From NCBI GenBank assembly GCA_937928475.1, contig CALFVE010000059.1:1-7203 (forward strand): a stretch of DNA of 7,203 nucleotides, read 5' to 3'. Within the stretch, counting starts at the first letter, position 1; the number at the start of each line of letters is the position of its first letter. A program made the translations under genes and the position numbers. This document shows positions 1-5,521 of the stretch, one piece after another. The notes under the pieces are model-generated. The model worked only from the letters and a program-made list of their open reading frames with translations, made no database searches and was not told where the DNA came from. Source of the DNA: an uncultured bacterium (GTDB lineage Bacteria > Armatimonadota > Zipacnadia > Zipacnadales > Zipacnadaceae).

Positions 1-1
1 C

Positions 2-334
2 ACCGGCGGCACCGACAACCACCTGATGCTGGTGGACCTGCGCAACCAGGGCGTGAGCGGCGCGGAGGCGGCTGATATGATGGAGAAGGCCGGGATGGTG
101 GTCAACAAGAACCTGATTCCCAACGACCCGGCACCCCCGGCAGTGACCAGTGGCATTCGCCCGGGCACGCCCGGCGTGACCACCCGGGGCATGAAGGAGC
201 CGGAGATGGTGCTGATCGGCAAGTGGATCGCGCAGGTCATCCGCGAGGGCAAGCGCAACCCGGCGGTGCTGGAGCAGGTCCGCAAGCAAGTGGAGGAGTT
301 GTGCGAGGCCTTCCCGATATACCTGGAGTTGTAG
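2..334 (+). CDS. glyA: Serine hydroxymethyltransferase, C-terminal part (5' truncated by window)
   Basis: SHMT is a PLP enzyme that interconverts serine plus tetrahydrofolate with glycine plus 5,10-methylene-tetrahydrofolate in the cytoplasm. The frame is open from base 2, and the 110 visible residues are the small C-terminal domain of the family: TDNHL and LVDLR at the start, then the NKN.IPND block, then TSGIRPGTPGVTTRG. The Arg of SGIR (codon 158-160) corresponds to the Arg that binds the substrate carboxylate in characterised SHMTs. The fragment also matches the family's usual end (…AFPIYLEL, stop 332-334). The PLP lysine and N-terminal domains lie outside the window. The Phe common in the 'TTRGF' motif is Met here (TTRGM), a mild change. 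The stop codon runs directly into a G/T-rich degenerate repeat, and no hairpin terminator follows immediately. Identification is secure. The gene is probably unrelated to the downstream cluster. Confidence 0.96.
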   Translation, partial: TGGTDNHLMLVDLRNQGVSGAEAADMMEKAGMVVNKNLIPNDPAPPAVTSGIRPGTPGVTTRGMKEPEMVLIGKWIAQVIREGKRNPAVLEQVRKQVEELCEAFPIYLEL

Positions 335-455
335 GGGGTAGTGGTTGGTGGATGGTGGGTGGTAGTCGGTAGTTGGTGATTTGTGGATGGTGGTTGGTCG
401 CAGGTGACGAGGTGGTGGGAAGCAAGGACCGAGGGCTCGTGGGTAGGTCGGTCGG
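335..455. repeat. G/T-rich degenerate low-complexity tract
   Basis: Immediately after the glyA stop the + strand is almost free of C and A for about 70 bases, made of loosely repeated gtggttggtgga / ggtagt units, then decays into a G-rich stretch with more A and C. The units are imperfect, so this is a degenerate tandem array and not a clean microsatellite. No ORF with credible composition lies here. The extreme strand asymmetry resembles that of the purine-rich segment inside the gene at 771-3248. Confidence 0.7.
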
Positions 456-499
456 GTGGCGCGCGGGGGCAAGGAGGCAGTACTTCCACCTCTGACTCT

Positions 500-515
500 C
501 CCCCGCGTGCGGGGG
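500..515. repeat. C5/G5 hairpin, member of the CTCCCCC..GGGGG family
   Basis: CCCCCG (500-505) pairs with CGGGGG (510-515) across a CGTG loop. Flanking bases (ctct before, acag after) resemble the hairpin at 3337-3358 and the repeat inside the gene at 1020-1064. There is no T tract after it, so it is unlikely to be an intrinsic terminator on this strand. Confidence 0.6.
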
Positions 516-520
516 ACAGG

Positions 521-547
521 GTCAGCCCGTGTCCTATGCGGGCTGAC
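521..547. repeat. Perfect 9-bp stem-loop
   Basis: GTCAGCCCG (521-529) pairs without mismatch with CGGGCTGAC (539-547) across a 9-nt loop. It sits five bases after the preceding hairpin. No U-tract follows. It may be a REP-like element or an RNA structure in the leader of the downstream gene. Confidence 0.65.
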
Positions 548-550
548 GAG

Positions 551-602
551 AGGGGGCACCGCCGTTTGTACGCTGCCCGCCGACACAGACGGCGGCACCC
601 CT
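551..602. repeat. Long imperfect inverted repeat
   Basis: AGGGG (551-555) plus CCGCCGT (559-565) pair with ACGGCGG (589-595) plus CCCCT (598-602). This gives 12 base pairs interrupted by a small internal loop, with a 23-nt apical loop. Confidence 0.5.
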
Positions 603-627
603 CCTGCCCTGCAAGGTGATCCCGCTA

Positions 628-643
628 GGGGGCGCGAGCCCCC
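628..643. repeat. Perfect hairpin with GCGA (GNRA) tetraloop
   Basis: GGGGGC (628-633) pairs with GCCCCC (638-643) around GCGA (634-637), a GNRA-type loop that is especially stable in RNA. It is followed by a purine-rich run (gaggcgggagagag) and no T tract, so a terminator role on the + strand is not supported. Confidence 0.6.
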
Positions 644-753
644 GCGAGGCGGGAGAGAGTGTGGAGAAACGGAGAAGGGAGTTCCTGCGCCGGCCCGACG
701 ACGCGAGACGCTCCCGCGGCGAGACCGAACGCAGTCTCCTGACTACGCAGCAC

Positions 754-758
754 GGAGG
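754..758 (+). promoter_or_regulatory. Ribosome binding site of the GH20-like gene
   Basis: GGAGG lies 12 nt before the ATG at 771 inside the string gcacggaggt. The same ten bases occur nearly identically before the M24-like gene (3394-3402). This decides the start at 771 over the upstream GTG at 456. Confidence 0.7.
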
Positions 759-770
759 TCACGCTCCCCC

Positions 771-3248
771 ATGCACCAGTTTGCTGGAGTCCCTGGCTAC
801 CCCGCCGGTCACACTGAGCCACGCCATGCCTTTCGCGAGGCGCTGGCAGCCCCGCTGCACTCTGTCTCCTTGCGTCGCCCGGAGGCGCGGGCCCCGCAGG
901 GCGTAGTGCAGGTGACCTCCGCATGGCGGCTCGTGCTTCCGGATACGGTCGGGCGGCAGGCGCTGACCGCCGCTGAGGACTTCCAGCGGTTCATGGCAGT
1001 GGGAATGCAGACGGAGTTGCCTCACCCCCAGGCCCTCTCCTTGCAGCAGCGGGGAGAGAACGCGGGCGAGACGCCTGCGCCGGAGATAAGGCTGCTCCTC
1101 ACGCCCGAGGAGTTGGCTCCGGAGGCCTACGCGCTGGAGATCGCCCCGGAGGGCATTACCCTCCGCGCCGGCGATGAGAGCGGCCTGCAGCACGGGCTGT
1201 ATGAACTGGAGGAGCGCATGACCGACGCCGGCGGGCCCTGGCTCCTGCCCGGTAGCGTCGCCCGGGTGCCCTTCCTGGAGACCCGGATCCTCCGCTCCTT
1301 CTTCTCGCCCTTCTACATTAACGAACTGCTCGACGACGTGGACTACTACCCCGAGGAATATCTCAACCGCCTTGCCCACCATCGCGTCAACGGTGTGTGG
1401 ATTCATGTGCGTTTGCGTGACATTGTGCCCTCGGAGATCTTTCCGGAGTTCGGCCAAGACTCCGAGCGGATGCTGGCCAAACTGCGAAAAGTGGCGGCGA
1501 AAGCAAGCGACTACGGGATCCGGGTCTACCTGTACTTCAACGAGCCGCGCGGCCTACCCCAGGCCGATCCCTTCTGGGAGGCGCACCCCGAAGCGAAAGG
1601 CGCGCCCGCCGGTCCCCCTCTGGAAGGCTGGAAGGCGACCTACGCCCTGTGCACCAGCGAGCCGCAGGTGCTGGCCTGGCTCACCGAGAGCAGCCGTCGC
1701 CTCTTCGAGGCCGTCCCCGACCTGGGTGGGGCCTTCCTTATCACCGCCTCCGAGCACCACACTAACTGCTTTTCGCACGTCGGCCTCGGCACCGGCGCCG
1801 AAGACGCCGCCACCTTCACCCAGCGCCTCGGCTGCCCCCGCTGCGCAAAGCGCACTCCGGACCAGGTGGTCGTCGAAATCGTCAAGGCCATCTGTGACGG
1901 AGTCCACGCCGCCTCGCCCCCGGCCAAGGTCATCGCCTGGGACTGGTCCTGGTCCATGCTCTGGGGCGAGGAGACCACCGACCGCATCATCCAGGGACTG
2001 CCCAACGATTCTATCCTGATGTCCGACTTCGAGCGCGGCGACGAAAAGACCATTCTGGGCAAGACTATCTGGGTGGACGAGTACGCGCTGTCGCTGATCG
2101 GCCCCTCGCGGCGCTTTCGGCGCTGCAATGCTGTGGCGCAGGCCCGCGGCCTGCCGGTCTACGCCAAAATGCAATTTGCCGCCACCCACGAACTGGCCAA
2201 CGTGCCGCACACACCCTTGCCCGGCATTGTCTACGACAAGTTCGCGGGTATGCGCCGCGAAGGCGTAAGCGGGATGCTGGGTTGCTGGATCTTCGGCAAC
2301 TACCCGGGGATGATTACCGACCTCGCGGGGCAGTTGGCGTTTGGGGAAGTGGGAAGTCGGAAGTCGAAAGTCGAAAGTGGGGTGGGAGGAGGGGAGAGTG
2401 GAACTTGGAAGGTGGAACGTGGGCCGGGAGAAAGAGAGCAGGGGAAGGACGAGGTGCTGGACGCGTTGGCGAGGCGATACTTCGGAGCGGAGGCGGTTCC
2501 CGAGGTACGGCGAGCCTGGGATTGCTTCGCCCAGGCCTGGAACTACTGGCCCTTCTTCGTTCCGCTGCTCTACAACGGCCCCCACGTGCAGGGCCCGGCT
2601 TTCCCCTGGTTCCTGGAGCCGATTCACCGTCCCTTCCCGCCCAACTATCTGGCCGATCAGGCGCCGGGTGACAACACGCTCCACCAGATTCCGGATGGCG
2701 AGGTGCTCTGGTTCGACGCCTGCCTGGGACGGCTGCTGGACCACTGGGCCGAGGGAATCCGCGCGCTCGAGGCCGCCTTTTCGAAGCTCGCGCAGCCCAC
2801 CCTGGAGCAGTACAAAGAGTATGGCCTGGCTCGGTGCATCTACCATCAAATGCTCACCTTGCGCCTGACCGCCCGCTTCTATGTGGAACGTGAGTTCCTG
2901 CTGCGCAGCGACCGGAGTGAGGAGCGGCGGGCGATTTTGCGCCGGTTGCAAGGCTACATCCGGGAGGAGATCGGCAACGCCGAGGCCTGCCTGCCCTTTG
3001 TGGAGGCAGACTCGCGCCTGGGCTGGCACTCGGAGGTCTTCGACTACCAGTTCACGCCGGAGGCCATTCGCGCGCGGGTGGCGAAACTGCGCGAAATGGC
3101 GGAAGATACCATCCCCCGCTGGCTGGCGACAGACAGCGGCTTGATCCCGCCGCAGCCCTACGAGGAGCCGATGAGCGAGGAGCCCTTTGCCAAGATCGAG
3201 CAGGGGCTCGGGGAGGTGGATCTGGTGCGGGGGATATATCCCGACTGA
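771..3248 (+). CDS. GH20-like putative glycosidase (cytoplasmic)
   Basis: An 825-residue protein without a signal peptide, started at 771 because of the GGAGG at 754-758. Residues about 45-150 resemble the zincin-like domain that precedes the barrel in GH20 hexosaminidases (AYALEIAPEGITLRAGDESG, 120-138). Residues about 170-525 look like a glycosidase TIM barrel (RILRSFF, YLNRLAHHRVNGVWIHV, YGIRVYLYFNEPR), followed by a helical C-terminal region rich in Trp, Tyr and Arg. The usual GH20 catalytic Asp-Glu pair (GGDE) is not seen. The comparable strand reads GGAFLITASEHH (319-330), so E328 is a candidate acid but its Asp partner is absent. C333 and CPRC (355-358) could form a metal site. Residues 84-100 and 526-560 are repeat-like insertions. 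The protein could instead belong to a neighbouring glycosidase clan member such as GH67-, GH163- or DUF4838-like. Glycosidase fold is fairly sure; family and substrate are not. Confidence 0.68.
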   Translation: MHQFAGVPGYPAGHTEPRHAFREALAAPLHSVSLRRPEARAPQGVVQVTSAWRLVLPDTVGRQALTAAEDFQRFMAVGMQTELPHPQALSLQQRGENAGETPAPEIRLLLTPEELAPEAYALEIAPEGITLRAGDESGLQHGLYELEERMTDAGGPWLLPGSVARVPFLETRILRSFFSPFYINELLDDVDYYPEEYLNRLAHHRVNGVWIHVRLRDIVPSEIFPEFGQDSERMLAKLRKVAAKASDYGIRVYLYFNEPRGLPQADPFWEAHPEAKGAPAGPPLEGWKATYALCTSEPQVLAWLTESSRRLFEAVPDLGGAFLITASEHHTNCFSHVGLGTGAEDAATFTQRLGCPRCAKRTPDQVVVEIVKAICDGVHAASPPAKVIAWDWSWSMLWGEETTDRIIQGLPNDSILMSDFERGDEKTILGKTIWVDEYALSLIGPSRRFRRCNAVAQARGLPVYAKMQFAATHELANVPHTPLPGIVYDKFAGMRREGVSGMLGCWIFGNYPGMITDLAGQLAFGEVGSRKSKVESGVGGGESGTWKVERGPGEREQGKDEVLDALARRYFGAEAVPEVRRAWDCFAQAWNYWPFFVPLLYNGPHVQGPAFPWFLEPIHRPFPPNYLADQAPGDNTLHQIPDGEVLWFDACLGRLLDHWAEGIRALEAAFSKLAQPTLEQYKEYGLARCIYHQMLTLRLTARFYVEREFLLRSDRSEERRAILRRLQGYIREEIGNAEACLPFVEADSRLGWHSEVFDYQFTPEAIRARVAKLREMAEDTIPRWLATDSGLIPPQPYEEPMSEEPFAKIEQGLGEVDLVRGIYPD
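1020..1064. repeat. Intergenic-type palindromic repeat embedded in frame in the GH20-like gene
   Basis: The + strand reads cctcaccccca…ccctctcc, a 12-nt loop, then ggagag (stem 1035-1040 with 1053-1058). It resembles the hairpin regions at 490-515 and 3326-3358 (cctc-cccc-ag-ctcccc-gcag…ggggag). It encodes P84-E100 of the protein, a low-complexity segment (HPQALSLQQRGENAGE) between an ordered strand and the next domain. The reverse-strand translation (SPLLQGEGLGVR) is a phrase often seen in spurious ORFs that arise from such repeats. Confidence 0.6.
2343..2452. repeat. Purine-rich degenerate repeat inside the GH20-like gene
   Basis: The + strand is almost only G and A, built of units such as gaagtgggaa, gtcggaa, gtcgaaa and gtggaac. 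It encodes residues about 526-560, a Gly/Ser/Lys/Glu-rich stretch (GSRKSKVESGVGGGESG) unlike the rest of the protein. The flanking sequence (…DLAGQLAFG and DEVLDALARRYFG) would read through naturally if the insert were absent. It falls between the barrel and the C-terminal helical region. Its strand asymmetry matches the tract after glyA. Confidence 0.75.
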
Positions 3249-3278
3249 GAGAAAATAGCGGCGCGCTGTTGCGCCCCC

Positions 3279-3291
3279 ATACAATATGTAT
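3279..3291. promoter_or_regulatory. AT-rich palindrome ATACA-ATA-TGTAT, possible operator or -10 element
   Basis: A perfect 5-bp inverted repeat with a 3-base centre stands out as the only AT-rich island in this GC-rich gap. Bases 3280-3285 (TACAAT) match five of six positions of a sigma-70 -10 box, but no -35 is seen at normal spacing. Role is a guess. Confidence 0.25.
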
Positions 3292-3336
3292 CGCCTGACG
3301 GGAGCGAACGGCGTCGGCTGAGGGGTTCCTCCCCAA

Positions 3337-3358
3337 GCTCCCCCGCAGACGGGGGAGC
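3337..3358 (+). terminator. 8-bp G/C stem-loop, possible terminator or dispersed repeat
   Basis: GCTCCCCC (3337-3344) pairs perfectly with GGGGGAGC (3351-3358) around a GCAGAC loop. A tttt run begins only 7 nt after the stem (3366), so it is a poor intrinsic terminator for the GH20-like gene 90 bases upstream. The sequence belongs to the same hairpin family as 500-515 and 1020-1064, which favours a mobile or REP-like palindrome. Confidence 0.4.
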
Positions 3359-3396
3359 GCAGGGGTTTTCCCTTTCGCTGGTCATTCATTGCGCAC

Positions 3397-3401
3397 GGAG
3401 G
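3397..3401 (+). promoter_or_regulatory. Ribosome binding site of the M24-like gene
   Basis: GGAGG within gcacggaggt, 9 nt before the ATG at 3411, at near-ideal spacing. Confidence 0.75.
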
Positions 3402-3410
3402 TATCTAGCC

Positions 3411-4574
3411 ATGTCTGCCTTTGCCATTCCCGACAGTGAATTCGCGGACCGCGTGAGCAAGGTCCAGGAGCGGGTGCGAGCCGAGGGCCTCGACGCCCTG
3501 CTGGTGCACTCGCACGAGGCCGACTTCGCCAACGTCCGTTACCTGTCCAACTACTGGCCGATCTTCGAGACCGCCGGCGTCTTGGTACCGGCCCACGGCG
3601 AGGCTTGCCTCATCATTGGCCCCGAGAGCCTCACCTTTGCTCGCGATCGCAGCAAACTGCCCATGATCCGCCGGATTCTGGAGTATCGCGAGTCCGCCGA
3701 CCCTGATTACCCCGGTGTGCAACTGGACACCTTCGCTTCCATCTTCGCCGAGATGGGCATTACCCCCAAGCGTATCGGCATTGCCGGCATGTCGCTGATG
3801 CCGGTGACCGTCTACCAGGCGCTGCTGCGTGACGTCGGCGAGGCTGAGATCGTCAAGGCCGACGACATCATCACGGACCTGCGCGTAATCAAGAGCGAGG
3901 CGGAACTTAACTGCCTGCGAGAGGCCTTCCGCGTCTCGACGGTGGCGCTCGAGCAGGTACTCGCGGAGATTCGCCCGGGCCTCACGGAGCAACAGGTCGT
4001 CGGAATCGCCCAGCGGGCGATGTACGAGAACGGTGCGGAGTACGAAGGCCATCCCACCTACGTCCTGTCCGGGATCGCCAGCACCCACGCCATCGGCCGG
4101 CCCAGCCGCCGGGTGCTGCAAAAGGGCGATTATGTGCAACTCAACATCGGCGCCCGGGTGGAGGGCTACTCGGCCAGCGTGGGGGTTCCCGTCTGTCTCG
4201 GCAAGATGACCGACGAGCAGCGCCGCCTTACCGAGGTGGGGCTGGAAGCCCACTTCAAGACCATGGAATGGATGAAGGCGGGGGTGCCGGCCAGCGAGGT
4301 CGTGCATAAGTTTGAGGACTTCGTGAAGGCGCGCGGCTGCGGCGAGAACTTACTGTATGGCCCCTGCCATGGGCTGGGCATGATGGAGGTGGAGCGCCCC
4401 TGGATGGAGACCAGTTCCACCTATCTCCTCCAGGAAAATATGACCTTCCAGGTAGACACCTTCCTGTATGCCGAGACCTTTGGCCTGCGCTGGGAGAACG
4501 GCGTGCGCGTAACCGCCGAGGGGGTGCAGAAGTTCTCAGACTTCGAGATGCGGATCATCGAACTGGAGGGCTAG
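3411..4574 (+). CDS. M24 (creatinase/aminopeptidase P fold) protein with degenerate metal site
   Basis: A 387-residue cytoplasmic protein with the two-domain layout of the family: an N-terminal creatinase-like domain (about 10-145; RAEGLDALLVHS, NVRYLSNY) and a pita-bread C-terminal domain (about 165-385). M24 metallopeptidases bind two metals through Asp, Asp, His, Glu, Glu. Here the positions read N245 (GDYVQLNIG), S256 (GYSAS), H320 (CHGLG), D349 (FQVDT) and E362 (GLRWEN). Both Asp ligands are gone and one Glu is Asp. H226 (STHAIGRPS) falls where creatinase has its catalytic His, and Asn in place of the first Asp also recalls metal-free creatinase. A C-N hydrolase on a small substrate, or a non-catalytic protein, is therefore more likely than a dipeptidase. 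DddP-type lyases also share this fold but keep metal ligands. The gene has a strong ribosome binding site and lies 11 nt before the NodB deacetylase gene, so the two are likely co-transcribed. Confidence 0.85.
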   Translation: MSAFAIPDSEFADRVSKVQERVRAEGLDALLVHSHEADFANVRYLSNYWPIFETAGVLVPAHGEACLIIGPESLTFARDRSKLPMIRRILEYRESADPDYPGVQLDTFASIFAEMGITPKRIGIAGMSLMPVTVYQALLRDVGEAEIVKADDIITDLRVIKSEAELNCLREAFRVSTVALEQVLAEIRPGLTEQQVVGIAQRAMYENGAEYEGHPTYVLSGIASTHAIGRPSRRVLQKGDYVQLNIGARVEGYSASVGVPVCLGKMTDEQRRLTEVGLEAHFKTMEWMKAGVPASEVVHKFEDFVKARGCGENLLYGPCHGLGMMEVERPWMETSSTYLLQENMTFQVDTFLYAETFGLRWENGVRVTAEGVQKFSDFEMRIIELEG

Positions 4575-4585
4575 AAGACTCGGCC

Positions 4586-5470
4586 ATGTCCGACGAAATA
4601 ACTGTCCTGCTTGGCCTCGATGTCGAGACCGACTGCGGCAGCTGGTACAACACCTACGAGGGCATGGCGCACGGAACGCCCTTCTTGCTCGATCTCTTCG
4701 AGGCGAAGGGCGTCAGCGGCACTTTCTTCGTTACCGGCGCCGCGGCGCAGGAGCACCCGGAGGTCGTGCGGCAGATTGTGCAGGCGGGGCATGAGGTCGG
4801 CTGCCATTCGCTCTACCACGAGACAGTCGGCGAGCCCCTCTTCCCCATCCCCGGCGTGACTCCGCTATTGCCGGAAGAGGTCGAACACCGCTTGCAGGTA
4901 GCGACGGACCTGGTCGCCCAGGCGGCGGGAGTGCGGCCGGTCTCTTTCCGTTGTCCGCGACTCTTCGGTGGCACGAAGGTCGTTTGTGCGCTGGAGGCCC
5001 TGGGCTACGTGGCGGACGCCAGTTATCCCCTGTACTTCTACGAGGAGCGGCTGGTGCCCTACCATCCCAGCCGTGAGGACTGGACCCAGGAGGGCGACCT
5101 GCGCCTGCTGGAGATCCCCAACTTCGCGGACTTGACCATCGCGAGCAGCGACCCTTATGGGCGCGACCGGGACCAGTGGCCGCTGTTCCGCACCGAGAGC
5201 GCGGCCGCCTTGATGCAGCACATTGACAACTTCGTGGCTTACGTTCGTGCGCGGGGCCTGCCGCCGGTCCTCTGCTTCTATTTCCACCCTTGGGAGTTCG
5301 TGCCCATGCCGGAAAGCATGTATCTCGGCGAGGGCACGGTGGTGCCTGAGCCCTTCCTCATCGCCAACTGCGGGGACTACGCGCGGGAGCAGTTCGGCCT
5401 GCTCCTCGACGCGCTCCAGGAGCGTGGCGCGCAGTTTCTGACCTGCCGCGAGTTGGCAGAAAGGTGGTAG
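4586..5470 (+). CDS. Polysaccharide deacetylase family protein (NodB/CE4 fold)
   Basis: A 294-residue protein of the NodB-homology family, which removes N- or O-acetyl groups (or related amide groups) from carbohydrates through a metal-bound Asp-His-His site. Motif 1 is LGLDVETD (D12, with E14 and D16), a variant of TFDDG of the DVE type. Motif 2 is CHSLYH (H74 and H78, H-x3-H). Motif 3 is FRCPR (R122, P124). The late His motif is YFHPWEF (H234). The barrel strand GVSGTFFVTG is typical. All expected metal and catalytic positions are present, so it should be active. No signal peptide or membrane anchor is visible, unlike peptidoglycan deacetylases of the cell surface, so a soluble metabolite or imported sugar is more likely. 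PuuE-like allantoinases are a related possibility. It follows the M24-like gene by 11 nt. Its stop codon lies within a palindrome (5467-5494). Confidence 0.88.
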   Translation: MSDEITVLLGLDVETDCGSWYNTYEGMAHGTPFLLDLFEAKGVSGTFFVTGAAAQEHPEVVRQIVQAGHEVGCHSLYHETVGEPLFPIPGVTPLLPEEVEHRLQVATDLVAQAAGVRPVSFRCPRLFGGTKVVCALEALGYVADASYPLYFYEERLVPYHPSREDWTQEGDLRLLEIPNFADLTIASSDPYGRDRDQWPLFRTESAAALMQHIDNFVAYVRARGLPPVLCFYFHPWEFVPMPESMYLGEGTVVPEPFLIANCGDYAREQFGLLLDALQERGAQFLTCRELAERW

Positions 5471-5494
5471 GGGCGGCGCAAGCGCCGTCTCTAC
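5467..5494. repeat. 12-bp palindromic repeat containing the stop codon of the NodB-type gene
   Basis: GTAGGGGCGGCG (5467-5478) pairs with CGCCGTCTCTAC (5483-5494), counting two G-U pairs, around CAAG. The TAG at 5468-5470 is in the left arm. Only 27 bases separate it from the next start codon. There is no T tract. It could be a REP-like element or a 3' stabilising hairpin. Confidence 0.7.
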
Positions 5495-5521
5495 GGGGCA
5501 TGTTCCCAGCACGGACTCGCC

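Larger units (their letters stand above)
335..770. other. 436-bp intergenic region, repeat and hairpin mosaic
   Basis: This gap between glyA and the GH20-like gene holds no convincing gene. A reading frame is open from a GTG at 456 into the downstream gene, but its translation up to 770 is Arg/Gly/Pro-rich and is encoded by hairpin arms, so it is judged non-coding. The region contains the G/T-rich tract, four stem-loops (500-515, 521-547, 551-602, 628-643) and, at its end, the ribosome binding site of the next gene. No clear -35/-10 pair was found. Confidence 0.65.
3249..3410. other. Leader region of the M24-like gene with several inverted repeats
   Basis: This 162-bp gap holds a small hairpin GGCGC/GCGCC (3260-3264 with 3271-3275), an AT-rich palindrome (3279-3291), a G/C hairpin (3337-3358), a tttt run (3366-3369) and the ribosome binding site of the next gene. 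No gene is present. Confidence 0.6.

Noticed and set aside
456..770. N-terminal extension of the GH20-like protein (open frame from GTG at 456)
   Set aside because: The 105 extra residues are Arg/Gly/Pro-rich, are encoded by hairpin arms and have no ribosome binding site in view, while ATG 771 has GGAGG 12 nt upstream. The frame is open by chance in high-GC DNA.
3337..3369. Strong rho-independent terminator
   Set aside because: The T run starts 7 nt after the stem and is only four T long, and the hairpin belongs to a dispersed family. It is listed only as a possible terminator.
1554..3389. 611-residue open frame on the minus strand
   Set aside because: It is antisense to the GH20-like gene, its translation has no domain-like pattern, and it runs through the repeats at both ends. 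It is a GC-driven shadow frame.
3405..4307. 300-residue open frame on the minus strand
   Set aside because: Antisense to the M24-like gene, whose + strand frame has clear family motifs; a shadow frame.
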